A model generated the notes under the pieces. The model was not told where the DNA came from and made no database searches. It saw only the letters and a list, made by a program, of their open reading frames with translations. From an uncultured Alphaproteobacteria bacterium (GTDB taxonomy: Bacteria > Pseudomonadota > Alphaproteobacteria > RF32 > CAG-239), in assembly GCA_944392255.1 (NCBI GenBank), contig CALXVY010000012.1, positions 1 through 39,539 on the forward strand: a stretch of DNA of 39,539 bases, read 5' to 3'. Positions 1-7,424 of the stretch are shown piece by piece. Within the stretch, counting starts at the first letter, position 1. Each line of letters starts with the position of its first letter. A program made the position numbers and the translations under genes.

Positions 1-37
1 TCTTCATAGATATGTAACAGAATTTATTATTTAACCT

Positions 38-67
38 AAAAGCCAGATTTATTTCTGGCTTTTTTAT
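38..67. terminator. Rho-independent terminator hairpin after the ankyrin gene
   Basis: The arms AAAAGCCAG (38-46) and CTGGCTTTT (55-63) enclose an 8-nt loop. The T-run is better on the plus strand (ctggcttttttat), but the minus strand reads CTGGCTTTTAGG, so it can also end the minus-strand ankyrin operon, whose stop codon is at 74-76. It may serve a plus-strand gene left of the window as well. Confidence 0.7.
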
Positions 68-73
68 TTAGTA

Positions 74-742
74 TTAACTTCTCCTCAAATTCCTCAACAC
101 CTCTATTGTATTTGAGATTTTGGTTATTTCTGCTATGTCAAATACATCAAACTGATAGGATGTACAGGTTGCCCCCATTTGAGAATTAAAAAATTTGAGT
201 ATTGCCATATTATAGAGTTGGGAGTTGAATGTAGCCACCATCATTGGAGTTATTCCCAAATTATTAGAAACATTAGGATTAGCCCCTTTTTGAAGCAAAT
301 ATTCTATCATTTTTCTATTATTTCTTTTGACAGCTAAAAACAAAGCTGTCTCACCTTTTGCTGATGTCTGGTTGATATTACAGCCCATTTTCAACATTCT
401 ATCAATAACAACTGTCTTCTCTACATTTGCAATACAAGGATTAACCACTATCATATGAAGAGGTGTATAGTCATCCAGATGCTCATATTTCATAGAGGTT
501 CTGTCTATTACTTTCAAAAGTTTGGTAAAATCATCACCTGTTAAAAATTGCATCAAAAATGGCTCTTTATCATATAATTCTTCAAATTGATTGAGTGTTT
601 CATACTCAGATATTTCCTGCAATTCCTCCAGCATTTGAGCTAATTCTTTATCCTTTTTCATAAAGTTTGGAATTGGTTTAGGGGAATTGAGTATTAAATC
701 AATTTTATTTATTAATTGCTCAAAATTAACATCATCTCTCAT
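74..742 (-). CDS. Ankyrin-repeat protein
   Basis: The 222-residue product has no signal peptide or membrane segment. The first ~85 residues are charged and match nothing I recognise. Residues ~90-185 hold about three ankyrin repeats: a degenerate one starting at DYTPLHMIVV, a clear one with GETALFLAVKRNNRKMIEYLL, and one with GITPMMVATFN. Ankyrin repeats are protein-binding modules, so the protein probably binds another protein; the partner is not visible. It is the last gene of a three-gene minus-strand operon (HUH protein, 88-residue protein, ankyrin protein). Its ATG overlaps the upstream stop by 4 nt (ATGA), and AAAGGA lies just before it. Its place beside an integrase suggests accessory cargo such as an effector, immunity or defence role, but this is inference from position only. 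Confidence 0.8.
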   Translation of the reverse strand: MRDDVNFEQLINKIDLILNSPKPIPNFMKKDKELAQMLEELQEISEYETLNQFEELYDKEPFLMQFLTGDDFTKLLKVIDRTSMKYEHLDDYTPLHMIVVNPCIANVEKTVVIDRMLKMGCNINQTSAKGETALFLAVKRNNRKMIEYLLQKGANPNVSNNLGITPMMVATFNSQLYNMAILKFFNSQMGATCTSYQFDVFDIAEITKISNTIEVLRNLRRS

Positions 743-1005
743 AGTAAATCCTTTGATGCTAATTTATTTTTAATTATTAAATGTAATTGTGATTGAGCCT
801 CAGGATAAATTTTTTGCACATTCAACTTATACAAAAGAAAAGACAAAGCCCTCAAACTTGGTTTTTTATGTAAATGCTTCAGAACACTTAGATATGGAGG
901 GCACTTATTTAAGTAATTAGCACTAAAATTTCTGTAACTTTTTATAAATTTTTCTGCTATTAAACCATCAGCAATTTCATATAATAATTTCAATTCTTCA
1001 TTCAT
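739..1005 (-). CDS. Small protein of unknown function, possible DUF6626-like
   Basis: An 88-residue soluble, basic and probably all-helical protein. The central pattern (F-S-x-x-Y-L-N, then P-x-Y-L-S-V-L-K-x-L and P-S-x-R-A-L) recalls small alphaproteobacterial accessory proteins that I know as DUF6626; I hold that assignment loosely. AAGGA precedes the ATG at 1005. The gene starts 26 nt after the HUH gene and overlaps the ankyrin gene by 4 nt, so the three are likely cotranscribed and translationally coupled. A DNA-binding or regulatory role in the element is possible but not shown by the sequence. Confidence 0.6.
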   Translation of the reverse strand: MNEELKLLYEIADGLIAEKFIKSYRNFSANYLNKCPPYLSVLKHLHKKPSLRALSFLLYKLNVQKIYPEAQSQLHLIIKNKLASKDLL

Positions 1006-1023
1006 TAAAAATCCTTGTTTTGT

Positions 1024-1043
1024 TGATATATTTATTTATCACT
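1024..1043. repeat. Left copy of a 20-bp direct repeat bracketing the rep module
   Basis: TTGATATATTTATTTATCACT-like sequence. From 1025 to 1043 it matches 1807-1825 at 18 of 19 positions (GATATATTT... against GATAAATTT...). It overlaps the last codons and stop of the HUH gene, which lies at 1032-1580. The two copies are about 780 bp apart and enclose the HUH gene plus the structured non-coding block. Confidence 0.6.
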
Positions 1044-1580
1044 TTTAGAGGGAGAAAAAATTAAATCATTAATGATAATTGGAGGAGTTATTCTCATTTT
1101 TGAGATAAAATTGTCTTTATGAGATTTAAATGGTGAAATATAATCTTCCCATCCCTTTATGTTATAAATTTTGGAAATTTTATAGGATGACTTAGAATAT
1201 AATTCCTTAAACATTTTAGTTACATAACTTACAAAAATAGATAATTCCTCAATATTAAATTGATATATTGTTAAATGAATGTGATTAATGCCACAGGCTT
1301 GTTTTTCAATAATACCATTAAATTTATATTGAATATTTCTTATTGATTTCCATTTTGTTCCAAATCTCCATTTATAAAAATGGGATAATATTGATTTAAA
1401 ATCCTTTTCTAATTTTATGTCATCAACATTATTATTAGGGGTCAAAGTGAATGAAAATAATCCATATGGTGTATCTTCATTATGTTTTTTATCTGAATTC
1501 ATATTTATGAATAAAGATTTTAATTTTCTAATTGTTGTTGGTGATTCTTGTGTAATCCTATTTTTAAATACTTTGGTCAT
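1032..1580 (-). CDS. HUH endonuclease-like rolling-circle replication initiator
   Basis: The 182-residue product shows the three motifs of HUH Rep/relaxase proteins in the expected order: a beta-strand motif F-S-F-T-L-T (residues 42-47), His-Ile-His followed by hydrophobics (residues 100-105) as the metal-binding HUH motif, and G-W-E-D-Y (143-147), where Tyr147 would be the nicking tyrosine. HUH enzymes cut one DNA strand through a 5' phosphotyrosine and start rolling-circle replication or single-strand transposition. It is short for a plasmid Rep and lacks any helicase domain, as in small phage or plasmid initiators. AAGGA precedes the ATG. The structured stretch upstream (1600-1825) is the natural candidate for its origin. 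It is first of three cotranscribed genes, next to an integrase. The motif match is by eye and overall divergence is high, so a different fold remains possible. Confidence 0.5.
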   Translation of the reverse strand: MTKVFKNRITQESPTTIRKLKSLFINMNSDKKHNEDTPYGLFSFTLTPNNNVDDIKLEKDFKSILSHFYKWRFGTKWKSIRNIQYKFNGIIEKQACGINHIHLTIYQFNIEELSIFVSYVTKMFKELYSKSSYKISKIYNIKGWEDYISPFKSHKDNFISKMRITPPIIINDLIFSPSKSDK

Positions 1581-1599
1581 TATAATTCCTTTTTTTTGA

Positions 1600-1667
1600 T
1601 ATAATTTTTTAATAATTTTACAAAAAGTTAGATTTAGTACCTAGGATAGTCTAGGTACTATTTTTTT
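1600..1667 (+). ncRNA. Possible antisense RNA opposite the rep leader
   Basis: A perfect TATAAT (1600-1605) is followed ~30 nt later by a strong plus-strand terminator: arms TAGTACCTAG (1635-1644) and CTAGGTACTA (1651-1660), loop GATAGT, then seven T. No plus-strand gene lies upstream that would need this terminator. A transcript of ~55 nt from about 1612 would be antisense to the leader of the HUH rep mRNA, the layout of copy-control RNAs in rolling-circle plasmids. No good -35 box stands at the right distance, so only the hairpin is secure. Confidence 0.3.
1635..1667 (+). terminator. Perfect 10-bp hairpin with T-run
   Basis: TAGTACCTAG and CTAGGTACTA pair perfectly around a 6-nt loop and are followed by TTTTTTT on the plus strand. 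On the minus strand the sequence after the hairpin (AAATCTAAC) has no T-run, so it is directional. It stands 55 bp upstream of the minus-strand rep start. Confidence 0.6.
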
Positions 1668-1720
1668 ATATTTTTTGCAGCAAAATCAATAGAAAGTAGC
1701 CATTAGGCATTCATTCCATT

Positions 1721-1805
1721 TTAGGATATGCAATATTGATTGATATATCAATTTGGCTCTTACAGACCATAGAGCCAATAATGGTCTGCACAATTGCAAT
1801 CCTAA
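1721..1805. other. Nested inverted-repeat block, candidate origin or structured RNA
   Basis: An outer 13-bp stem with a single-base bulge pairs 1721-1734 (TTAGGATATGCAAT) with 1793-1805 (ATTGCAATCCTAA). Inside it lie a perfect 14-bp palindrome (1739-1752, ATTGATATATCAAT) and two interleaved perfect 8-bp inverted repeats: TTGGCTCT (1753-1760) with AGAGCCAA (1771-1778), and CAGACCAT (1763-1770) with ATGGTCTG (1781-1788). The interleaving is an H-type pseudoknot order on either strand. No gene is present at 1581-1926. Beside an HUH gene, a double-strand origin, integrase/accessory-factor site or structured RNA are the main possibilities. Confidence 0.6.
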
Positions 1806-1825
1806 TGATAAATTTATTTATCACT
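1806..1825. repeat. Right copy of the 20-bp direct repeat
   Basis: It begins at the base after the outer stem of the structured block ends and matches 1025-1043 at 18 of 19 positions over 1807-1825. This copy is also an inverted repeat in itself: TGATAAAT (1806-1813), two T, ATTTATCA (1816-1823). Confidence 0.6.
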
Positions 1826-1926
1826 AAGATACCATAGTGCTGATAGAAAATACAAAAATAAAATGGAAAAATTTTTCAACTTATAAAATTTATATTATTA
1901 TGCTATATTTGCATTTTTTTAATTAT

Positions 1927-3348
1927 CTACTTCTTTTTATTATCAAATGAAGCAAGATATCTATTCATAAAATCCATATATTTCCTTCTATCCTCTTCTG
2001 TTTCAATAGGCTTTACTCTGCTTGTAATATCTTCTATTATCTTTTTCCATTGTTCTGATAAATTTTTTTTGGGGGAAATGGTGTATCTTTTTGCATTCAT
2101 CCCAATAAAGAAAGGAGCATCCTCTCCAAATATTGCTCTATACTCTTCATTCCACTGATACACTGATTTTCTAGCTCCTTGAACCAATTCTTCTGTCTTC
2201 TGGATAGACAAAATATGTCCATAATGTTTTTCTATCTGTTTTACAGATGTCCCCATATTTTTTGCTAAGTCATAGACACTCACACCCTCCAACAATCTTT
2301 GTGTTGCATAATAGTGTCTTAATGAATATGGAGGTCTTGGTTTATTATCTGAACTTAAATAAAAATTTCTTCTTTTTAGAAAATTTGTATATGTTTTGCT
2401 CCAATTTCTCATTTGAGTTCCATCAAAATTAGTAAAAAAATAGTCATTTTCTCCTATATATTTTGAAAAATCTCTAATATTTTGATAACAAGAATAGGCC
2501 TCAGGTAAACAAACTACTATTCTCACACCTGTTTTTGTTTCTTCTGGAATTGTTACATATAATATTTTAACTCCCTTTTGTTCATAAACTTCCAGATGTT
2601 TCCATTTTATTTTATAAACTTCATTAGGTCTGATTCCTGAATTAGCAAGAAAAACCACCAAATTGTAAATCATTTTTCTTTGGTAGGTATCTGTTGATTT
2701 TGGAGACCCCACATACCAATCTTGCAGAGCAAGAATAAGTTGTGTATATTCACTTTTGGTAAAGGTATCTCTATTTTCTGTTTGAGCTCTTGGCTTAAAT
2801 CTAATGGCTGGAACAGCCCTAATATATCCTCTTCTATAAGCATATTCAAAAACTTCTTGAATAGCTGTTTTTTCCATTTTTAATGATTGTGGAGATGGAT
2901 TTTCTGCTGCTCTACCCTTCTTTTCATCAGGATTGTCTTTATAATAGTTTTTTCTCCAATCCCAATAATCTTCAATTATACTTTCAGTAATTTCTTCAAT
3001 TTTATAATCTCCAAAATATTTGAAGAAATATAATTTTGCCCTACTTTGGTAAAAAGATTGCCTATACTCAGATTTATCAGCTTTCTTAAACCATTCTTCA
3101 AAAATTTGCTTAAATGTTTTAGTTTTGAGAGGAAGATTATTTAATTTCTTGTATCTTAGGCTATCATATAAATCTTCTGCAAAATTCAGAGCCTCTCCCA
3201 AATTTGTTGTATCACAAGATTTGATTGTATAACCTTTAATCCCTTTTATCCTTAATCTACATTGATAATTTTTGGAATTAGGTCTCTTATAAATAAGTAT
3301 CCTTCCCTCTCTGTAAGAGTAAGTTTCAGTATAGAAATTGTTGCTCAT
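1927..3348 (-). CDS. int: Tyrosine recombinase / phage-type integrase
   Basis: A 473-residue integrase that would catalyse site-specific insertion and excision of a mobile element through a 3' phosphotyrosine. The N-terminal half (to ~residue 185) holds an arm-binding-like region and a SAM-like core-binding domain. The catalytic domain shows Arg240 in N-S-G-I-R-P-N-E-V, the beta-hairpin lysine in T-K-T-G (Lys272), Y-S-L-R-H-Y-Y-A-T (Arg344, with Tyr in place of the usual first His of HxxR), and Tyr376 in E-K-H-Y-G-H. An extra ~95-residue C-terminal tail follows the tyrosine. GAGGA precedes the ATG. The gene points away from rpsI, and its promoter region carries five TGTGAA boxes. Its position against the conserved rplM-rpsI operon suggests the element joined the chromosome just downstream of rpsI. 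No tRNA target is present. Confidence 0.9.
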   Translation of the reverse strand: MSNNFYTETYSYREGRILIYKRPNSKNYQCRLRIKGIKGYTIKSCDTTNLGEALNFAEDLYDSLRYKKLNNLPLKTKTFKQIFEEWFKKADKSEYRQSFYQSRAKLYFFKYFGDYKIEEITESIIEDYWDWRKNYYKDNPDEKKGRAAENPSPQSLKMEKTAIQEVFEYAYRRGYIRAVPAIRFKPRAQTENRDTFTKSEYTQLILALQDWYVGSPKSTDTYQRKMIYNLVVFLANSGIRPNEVYKIKWKHLEVYEQKGVKILYVTIPEETKTGVRIVVCLPEAYSCYQNIRDFSKYIGENDYFFTNFDGTQMRNWSKTYTNFLKRRNFYLSSDNKPRPPYSLRHYYATQRLLEGVSVYDLAKNMGTSVKQIEKHYGHILSIQKTEELVQGARKSVYQWNEEYRAIFGEDAPFFIGMNAKRYTISPKKNLSEQWKKIIEDITSRVKPIETEEDRRKYMDFMNRYLASFDNKKK

Positions 3349-3362
3349 TTTTTCCTCAAAAC

Positions 3363-3452
3363 TGTGAATGACTTGTGAAAAAGGTAAATTAGTAAGTTAC
3401 TAAAGTCAAGGCTTATGTGAAGATTATGTGAATATGAAAAATGGGTTGTGAA
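3363..3452. promoter_or_regulatory. Five phased TGTGAA boxes, candidate integrase arm sites
   Basis: TGTGAA occurs in the same orientation at 3363, 3374, 3416, 3427 and 3447. The steps are 11, 42, 11 and 20 bp, close to whole helical turns (1, 4, 1, 2). The last copy lies in the left arm of the rpsI terminator. Short repeated boxes beside an integrase start are typical of arm-type integrase sites and of autoregulation. Confidence 0.5.
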
Positions 3453-3472
3453 AATTCACAACCCATTGAAAA
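3441..3472 (-). terminator. Terminator of the rplM-rpsI operon
   Basis: ATGGGTTGTG (3441-3450) pairs with CACAACCCAT (3457-3466), and the pairing can extend inward. Read on the minus strand the hairpin is followed by TTTTTCATATTC. It stands 31-56 bp beyond the rpsI stop. Confidence 0.75.
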
Positions 3473-3496
3473 TACAGTATTTTCTCTTCTGTTAGA

Positions 3497-3955
3497 TTAA
3501 CGTTTAGAGAATTGGTAAGAACGACGAGCTTTAGCGCGACCGTATTTTTTACGTTCAACTGTACGATCATCGCGGGTCAAGAAGCCAGCTTTCTTCAAAG
3601 CAGCTCTCAATTCCGGCTCATATTCGTTCAAAGCTTTTGAAATACCGTGTTTGATAGCACCGGCTTGACCAGACAAGCCACCACCTTTTACGGTGCAAAC
3701 AACGTCAAATTCATTAACGCGGTTAGCAACTTCAAACGGTTGGTTGATAATCATTTTCAAAACCGGACGAGCAAAATATTGGTCAATGGATTTGTCATTG
3801 ATAGTGATGTTGCCTTTACCGGGTTTAATCCATACACGAGCGACAGCGTCTTTTCTTTTACCTGTGGCATAAGAACGACCCAATTTGTCGCGGTTTGGTT
3901 TACGAACCTTAACTTCTTCGTTGTTAGAGGCGTTTTTGATTTCTTGCAAATCCAT
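3497..3955 (-). CDS. rpsI: 30S ribosomal protein S9
   Basis: Ribosomal protein uS9 of the small-subunit head; its C-terminal tail reaches towards the P-site tRNA. The 152-residue product has the family core from residue ~27 ([14 protein letters not shown]), the [15 protein letters not shown] segment and the invariant end Y-Q-F-S-K-R. An N-terminal extension of ~25 charged residues is seen in many alphaproteobacterial S9 proteins. The ATG overlaps the rplM stop by one base (TAATG), and the ribosome binding site AAAAGGAG lies inside the end of rplM, so the two are translationally coupled, as in most bacteria. Confidence 0.98.
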   Translation of the reverse strand: MDLQEIKNASNNEEVKVRKPNRDKLGRSYATGKRKDAVARVWIKPGKGNITINDKSIDQYFARPVLKMIINQPFEVANRVNEFDVVCTVKGGGLSGQAGAIKHGISKALNEYEPELRAALKKAGFLTRDDRTVERKKYGRAKARRSYQFSKR

Positions 3956-4422
3956 TATAATGCACTCCTTTTATTTTTCGGGTTCTGAGCAGCAATATCC
4001 AAAACAATCGGATTTTGAGCTGTGTGCGGGTGATTTTCACCAGCATAAACTTTCAATTTGGTCATCATTTGACGGCCCAAAGGATTACGAGAAATCATGC
4101 GTTCAACAGCTTTCTCGATAACTCTTTCAGGGAAACGACCTGCCAAAATTTTTGCAGGAGTGGTTTCTTTGATACCGCCAATCCAACCGGTGTGTTTGAA
4201 ATATTTTTTGTTGGTCAATTTCTTACCGGTCAATTTTACTTTATCGGCATTGATAACAACGACATAGTCACCGCAGTCCAAGTTAGGAACGAAGCAAGGT
4301 TTGTGTTTGCCGCGCAAAATCTTAGCGATTTCGGCAGAAAGACGACCCAATACTACTCCAGATGCGTCAACGACATACCATTTTCTTTCAATGTCAGATG
4401 GTTTTGTTGCATATGTGTTCAT
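3955..4422 (-). CDS. rplM: 50S ribosomal protein L13
   Basis: Ribosomal protein uL13, an early-assembly protein of the large subunit. The 155 residues show the family blocks [38 protein letters not shown] and V-K-x-M-x-x-x-N-P-L-G-R type residues. It is first gene of the rplM-rpsI operon, behind a strong sigma-70 type promoter (4463-4490). Length is slightly above the usual 142-150. Confidence 0.98.
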   Translation of the reverse strand: MNTYATKPSDIERKWYVVDASGVVLGRLSAEIAKILRGKHKPCFVPNLDCGDYVVVINADKVKLTGKKLTNKKYFKHTGWIGGIKETTPAKILAGRFPERVIEKAVERMISRNPLGRQMMTKLKVYAGENHPHTAQNPIVLDIAAQNPKNKRSAL

Positions 4423-4462
4423 ATTTTCTCTCTTTTTAAAGATAGTTGTTAAATTCGGTTTG

Positions 4463-4490
4463 AATATACAGGAAAAGTTTTGATTGTCAA
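4463..4490 (-). promoter_or_regulatory. Promoter of rplM-rpsI
   Basis: Read on the minus strand: TTGACA (4490-4485), 16 bp, TATATT (4468-4463), about 40 bp upstream of the rplM ATG. The -35 is the perfect consensus, as expected for a ribosomal protein operon. Confidence 0.8.
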
Positions 4491-4526
4491 CTAAAAAATT
4501 TCATTATTTTTCAATATATTAATTCA

Positions 4527-4542
4527 TGGTATTATAATACCA
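4527..4542. promoter_or_regulatory. 16-bp perfect palindrome upstream of the rplM promoter
   Basis: TGGTATTATAATACCA is its own reverse complement. It lies 37 bp upstream of the rplM -35 box and ~100 bp beyond the mutS stop, within the 200-bp gap between rplM and mutS. It could be a repressor or activator operator; no T-run follows, so it is not a terminator. Confidence 0.35.
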
Positions 4543-4603
4543 CTTATTATCTTATTGATTTTACTTGTTTATGTATTTTCACAAAAAAAAATGAAATATT
4601 TTA

Positions 4604-4628
4604 AAGGGTGGATTTTTCCACCCTTTTT
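4604..4628. terminator. Terminator after mutS
   Basis: AAAGGGTGG pairs with CCACCCTTT around an ATTTTT loop, directly after the mutS stop codon (4629-4631). The longer T-run is on the plus strand; the minus strand gives CCACCCTTTAAAAT, so it is probably bidirectional. Confidence 0.7.
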
Positions 4629-7328
4629 TTATTTTCCTAACAATTCTTTCAATTCATAGAGTTTTTCCAAGGCATCTTTGGGGCTATAATCATCAGGATT
4701 AAGCTCCTTCATCGCCTTGACCAGAGGCATTTCTTCTTCCCTCTCCTCTTTTTCTTCCATTTTCTTTTGCACGGCGGCGAACAACGGCAAATCATCTATC
4801 ATTTTGGTGATATATGTGCTCTTGTCGCTATGCTCTAATGAATCAAGCACTTGTTCGGCACGTTTGACCACCAACTTGGGCAAGCCGGCCAATTTTGCCA
4901 CATGAATACCATAAGACCTATCTGCAGCACCATCAATCACTTCATGCAAAAAGATAACTTCGCCGTTGAACTCTTTGATTTTCATACAATGCAGGCTCAT
5001 GTTTTTCAGCTTGCTGTTTAACAAGGTCAATTCATGATAGTGGGTAGCAAACAAAGCTCTACACTTATTGACATCATGCAGATGTTCCACCACTGCCCAA
5101 GCGATTGACAAGCCGTCATAAGTTGCCGTTCCTCTGCCGATTTCATCCAAAATTACAAAAGAGCGTTCATCAGCCTGATTCAAAATGCTGGCGGTTTCAA
5201 CCATCTCTACCATGAAAGTTGAACGACCTTTAGCTAAATCATCTGATGCGCCGACACGAGAGAATATCTTATCAATAACCCCGATATGCGCTTCCTTGGC
5301 TGGAACAAAGCACCCCATTTGCGCCATAATCGCAATAATGGCATTTTGGCGCAGAAAAGTTGACTTACCTGCCATATTCGGACCGGTCAACAGCCATATC
5401 TTTCCGTTTTCTTCACTCAAAACACAATCGTTGCCAACAAAGGCACCGTTATGCTCTTTATTGATGGCGGCCTCGACAACAGGATGTCTGCCCTCTTTCA
5501 CATCAAAGACCAAACTTTCATCGACCACAGGTCTGGTATAATTTTGTTCGATTGACAAATCAGCCAGAGCTGCCGCAACATCCAGTTCGGCCATAGCTTT
5601 AGCGGTATGAGAAATATCTTCAGATAAACGAATGACATCCTCAACCATTTGAGCAAAGAGTTCCAACTCCATTGCCAAAGCCTTGTCTTCGGCACCGCGG
5701 ATTTTGTTTTCCAACTCAGTTAATTCGACCGTGGTAAAACGTGTGGCATTCAAAACCGATTGTCTATGAATGAAAAATTTATTTTCAAGCATTTGTGACG
5801 CAAATTTACTCGGTGTTTCAACAAAGTAGCCAATCACATTATTATATTTGATTTTCAGCTGAGGAATTCCGGTGTCTCTAATATATCTACCTTGCATTTC
5901 CATCAGCATTTTATGACTATCGTTTTTGATATGACGAATCTCATCTAACGGCGGATAATAGCCTTCTTTGATAAAGCCGCCATCACGGGCTAAAAGCGGC
6001 AAATCTTCATCCAAAGAAGCGATTATCTTATCAACCAATTCTTGATGATAACCCAATCTGTCCAAAATATCTTTCACAGCCGGAGGCATGTCTTTTATCA
6101 TTTGTCCATCTGGCTTATGCGAGAAATCAGCCAGCAAATTTTTAATCTGCGGCACCAAATTTAAGCCTTGCCCGATGTTAGCTAAATCGCGAGGTCCACC
6201 TCTGCCCAAGCTCAAGCGAGAAACAGCTCTTTCAATATCAGGGCAAGAACGCAACATCTCGCGAAAATCTTCTCGGACACTATTGTTTTCACGGAAAAAC
6301 TCTATTACATCCAGACGATTGTTAATCTCTGCAATATCCAAAAGCGGATTAGCAATGCGATTATGCAATAATCTGCCGCCGGCTCCGGTTATGGTTCTAT
6401 CCAACACCCCAAACAAACATGCATTTTTGTCACCGGTCAGACTTTCGGTTAATTCCAAAGAACGACGCGTTGCACCATCAATTTCAATCACCTTATTTTC
6501 ATGCAACTTAATCGGTTTTTCTATTCTTGGAATTTTGCCCTTTTGGGTATTTTCAATATAATCTAGCAGTAATCCTGAAGCGATAACTTCCGGCTTAGTG
6601 AATGCGCCGAAAACTTCCAAAGAATGGACTTCATAAACGTCTTGCAATCTTTTTAAAGCATTTTCATAGTTAAACCGCGCTTGCGGCAAAATGCTCAGTT
6701 GTTCACGATATTCTTTTAATACTTCAAAAATTTTCGGATTTTGTAAAAAGTTATCCGAAACCAAAATCTCGACCGGATTTAATCTTGCCAAAATTGTGCT
6801 TAAGACAACAGCCTCATTTTTATCTCTCAAATTGACATCTTGGGTATAAAAATCTCCGGTGGAAACATCAACCCATGCCACACCCATAATCTCATTCACT
6901 TTGGCAAAGGCTAATAAAAAATTGTTCTTTTTAGAATCAAGCAAATGATCCTCTGTCAATGTTCCGGCCGTAACCAGACGAATGACATCTCTTTTAACAA
7001 CTGACTTTGCGCCTCTTTTTCTGGCTTCTTGCGGATCTTCCATTTGCTCGCATATGGCCACTTTATAGCCTTGTCGTATGAGTTTTGCCAAATAGCTTTC
7101 ATAAGCATGGAAAGGCACACCGCACATCGGAACATCATCACCTTTATATTTACCGCGTTTAGTTAAGGCTATATCCAATGCTTTTGAGGCGATTACCGCA
7201 TCGTCAAAAAACAATTCATAAAAATCTCCCATTCGATAGAATAACAGGTAATCTTTATGTTCTTCTTTTATCTTAAAATATTGTGCCATCATTGGGGTGG
7301 CATCGTTGGAATTTTGTGTCTTACTCAT
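4629..7328 (-). CDS. mutS: DNA mismatch repair protein MutS
   Basis: MutS recognises mismatches and small loops and recruits MutL. The 899 residues follow the MutS1 plan. The mismatch-binding domain carries Phe36-Tyr37-Glu38 in M-G-D-F-Y-E-L-F; then come connector, core and clamp domains; the ATPase has Walker A G-P-N-M-A-G-K-S at ~649-656, Walker B I-L-D-E-I-G-R-G at ~726-733 and the T-H-Y-H-E-L block. A charged coiled-coil-like stretch (K-M-E-E-K-E-E-R-E-E-E) and a C-terminal tetramerisation tail complete it. It stands alone, divergent from the histidine kinase gene. No MutL is in the window. Confidence 0.98.
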   Translation of the reverse strand: MSKTQNSNDATPMMAQYFKIKEEHKDYLLFYRMGDFYELFFDDAVIASKALDIALTKRGKYKGDDVPMCGVPFHAYESYLAKLIRQGYKVAICEQMEDPQEARKRGAKSVVKRDVIRLVTAGTLTEDHLLDSKKNNFLLAFAKVNEIMGVAWVDVSTGDFYTQDVNLRDKNEAVVLSTILARLNPVEILVSDNFLQNPKIFEVLKEYREQLSILPQARFNYENALKRLQDVYEVHSLEVFGAFTKPEVIASGLLLDYIENTQKGKIPRIEKPIKLHENKVIEIDGATRRSLELTESLTGDKNACLFGVLDRTITGAGGRLLHNRIANPLLDIAEINNRLDVIEFFRENNSVREDFREMLRSCPDIERAVSRLSLGRGGPRDLANIGQGLNLVPQIKNLLADFSHKPDGQMIKDMPPAVKDILDRLGYHQELVDKIIASLDEDLPLLARDGGFIKEGYYPPLDEIRHIKNDSHKMLMEMQGRYIRDTGIPQLKIKYNNVIGYFVETPSKFASQMLENKFFIHRQSVLNATRFTTVELTELENKIRGAEDKALAMELELFAQMVEDVIRLSEDISHTAKAMAELDVAAALADLSIEQNYTRPVVDESLVFDVKEGRHPVVEAAINKEHNGAFVGNDCVLSEENGKIWLLTGPNMAGKSTFLRQNAIIAIMAQMGCFVPAKEAHIGVIDKIFSRVGASDDLAKGRSTFMVEMVETASILNQADERSFVILDEIGRGTATYDGLSIAWAVVEHLHDVNKCRALFATHYHELTLLNSKLKNMSLHCMKIKEFNGEVIFLHEVIDGAADRSYGIHVAKLAGLPKLVVKRAEQVLDSLEHSDKSTYITKMIDDLPLFAAVQKKMEEKEEREEEMPLVKAMKELNPDDYSPKDALEKLYELKELLGK

Positions 7329-7424
7329 CTTTTTTCTAGAAAATTTATTAAATTTAAACTTGTTTGAATAATAGTATATTTATAAGCTTAGTCTAGAACT
7401 TTTTGCAACTTATGGAATGAAACC

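Larger units (their letters stand above)
74..3452. mobile_element. Probable integrated element (or its right end): int, HUH rep, cargo
   Basis: An integrase, an HUH initiator-like gene, a structured origin-like block, direct repeats and an ankyrin cargo gene form one block next to the end of the conserved rplM-rpsI operon. The right boundary probably lies in 3349-3470. The left boundary is unknown: it may be near the terminator at 38-67 or outside the window. I found no convincing attL/attR pair. Confidence 0.45.

Noticed and set aside
1417-1599. Plus-strand reading frame of 60 codons opposite the rep gene start
   Set aside because: It is antisense to the HUH gene, has no ribosome binding site and an improbable composition; the minus-strand gene explains the open frame.
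3349-3496. attL/attR pair for the integrase element
   Set aside because: I compared this gap with the left end of the window and found no convincing shared core; the left end may lie outside the window.
3647-4483. Several plus-strand open frames opposite rpsI and rplM
   Set aside because: They are shadows of strongly conserved ribosomal protein genes on the other strand.
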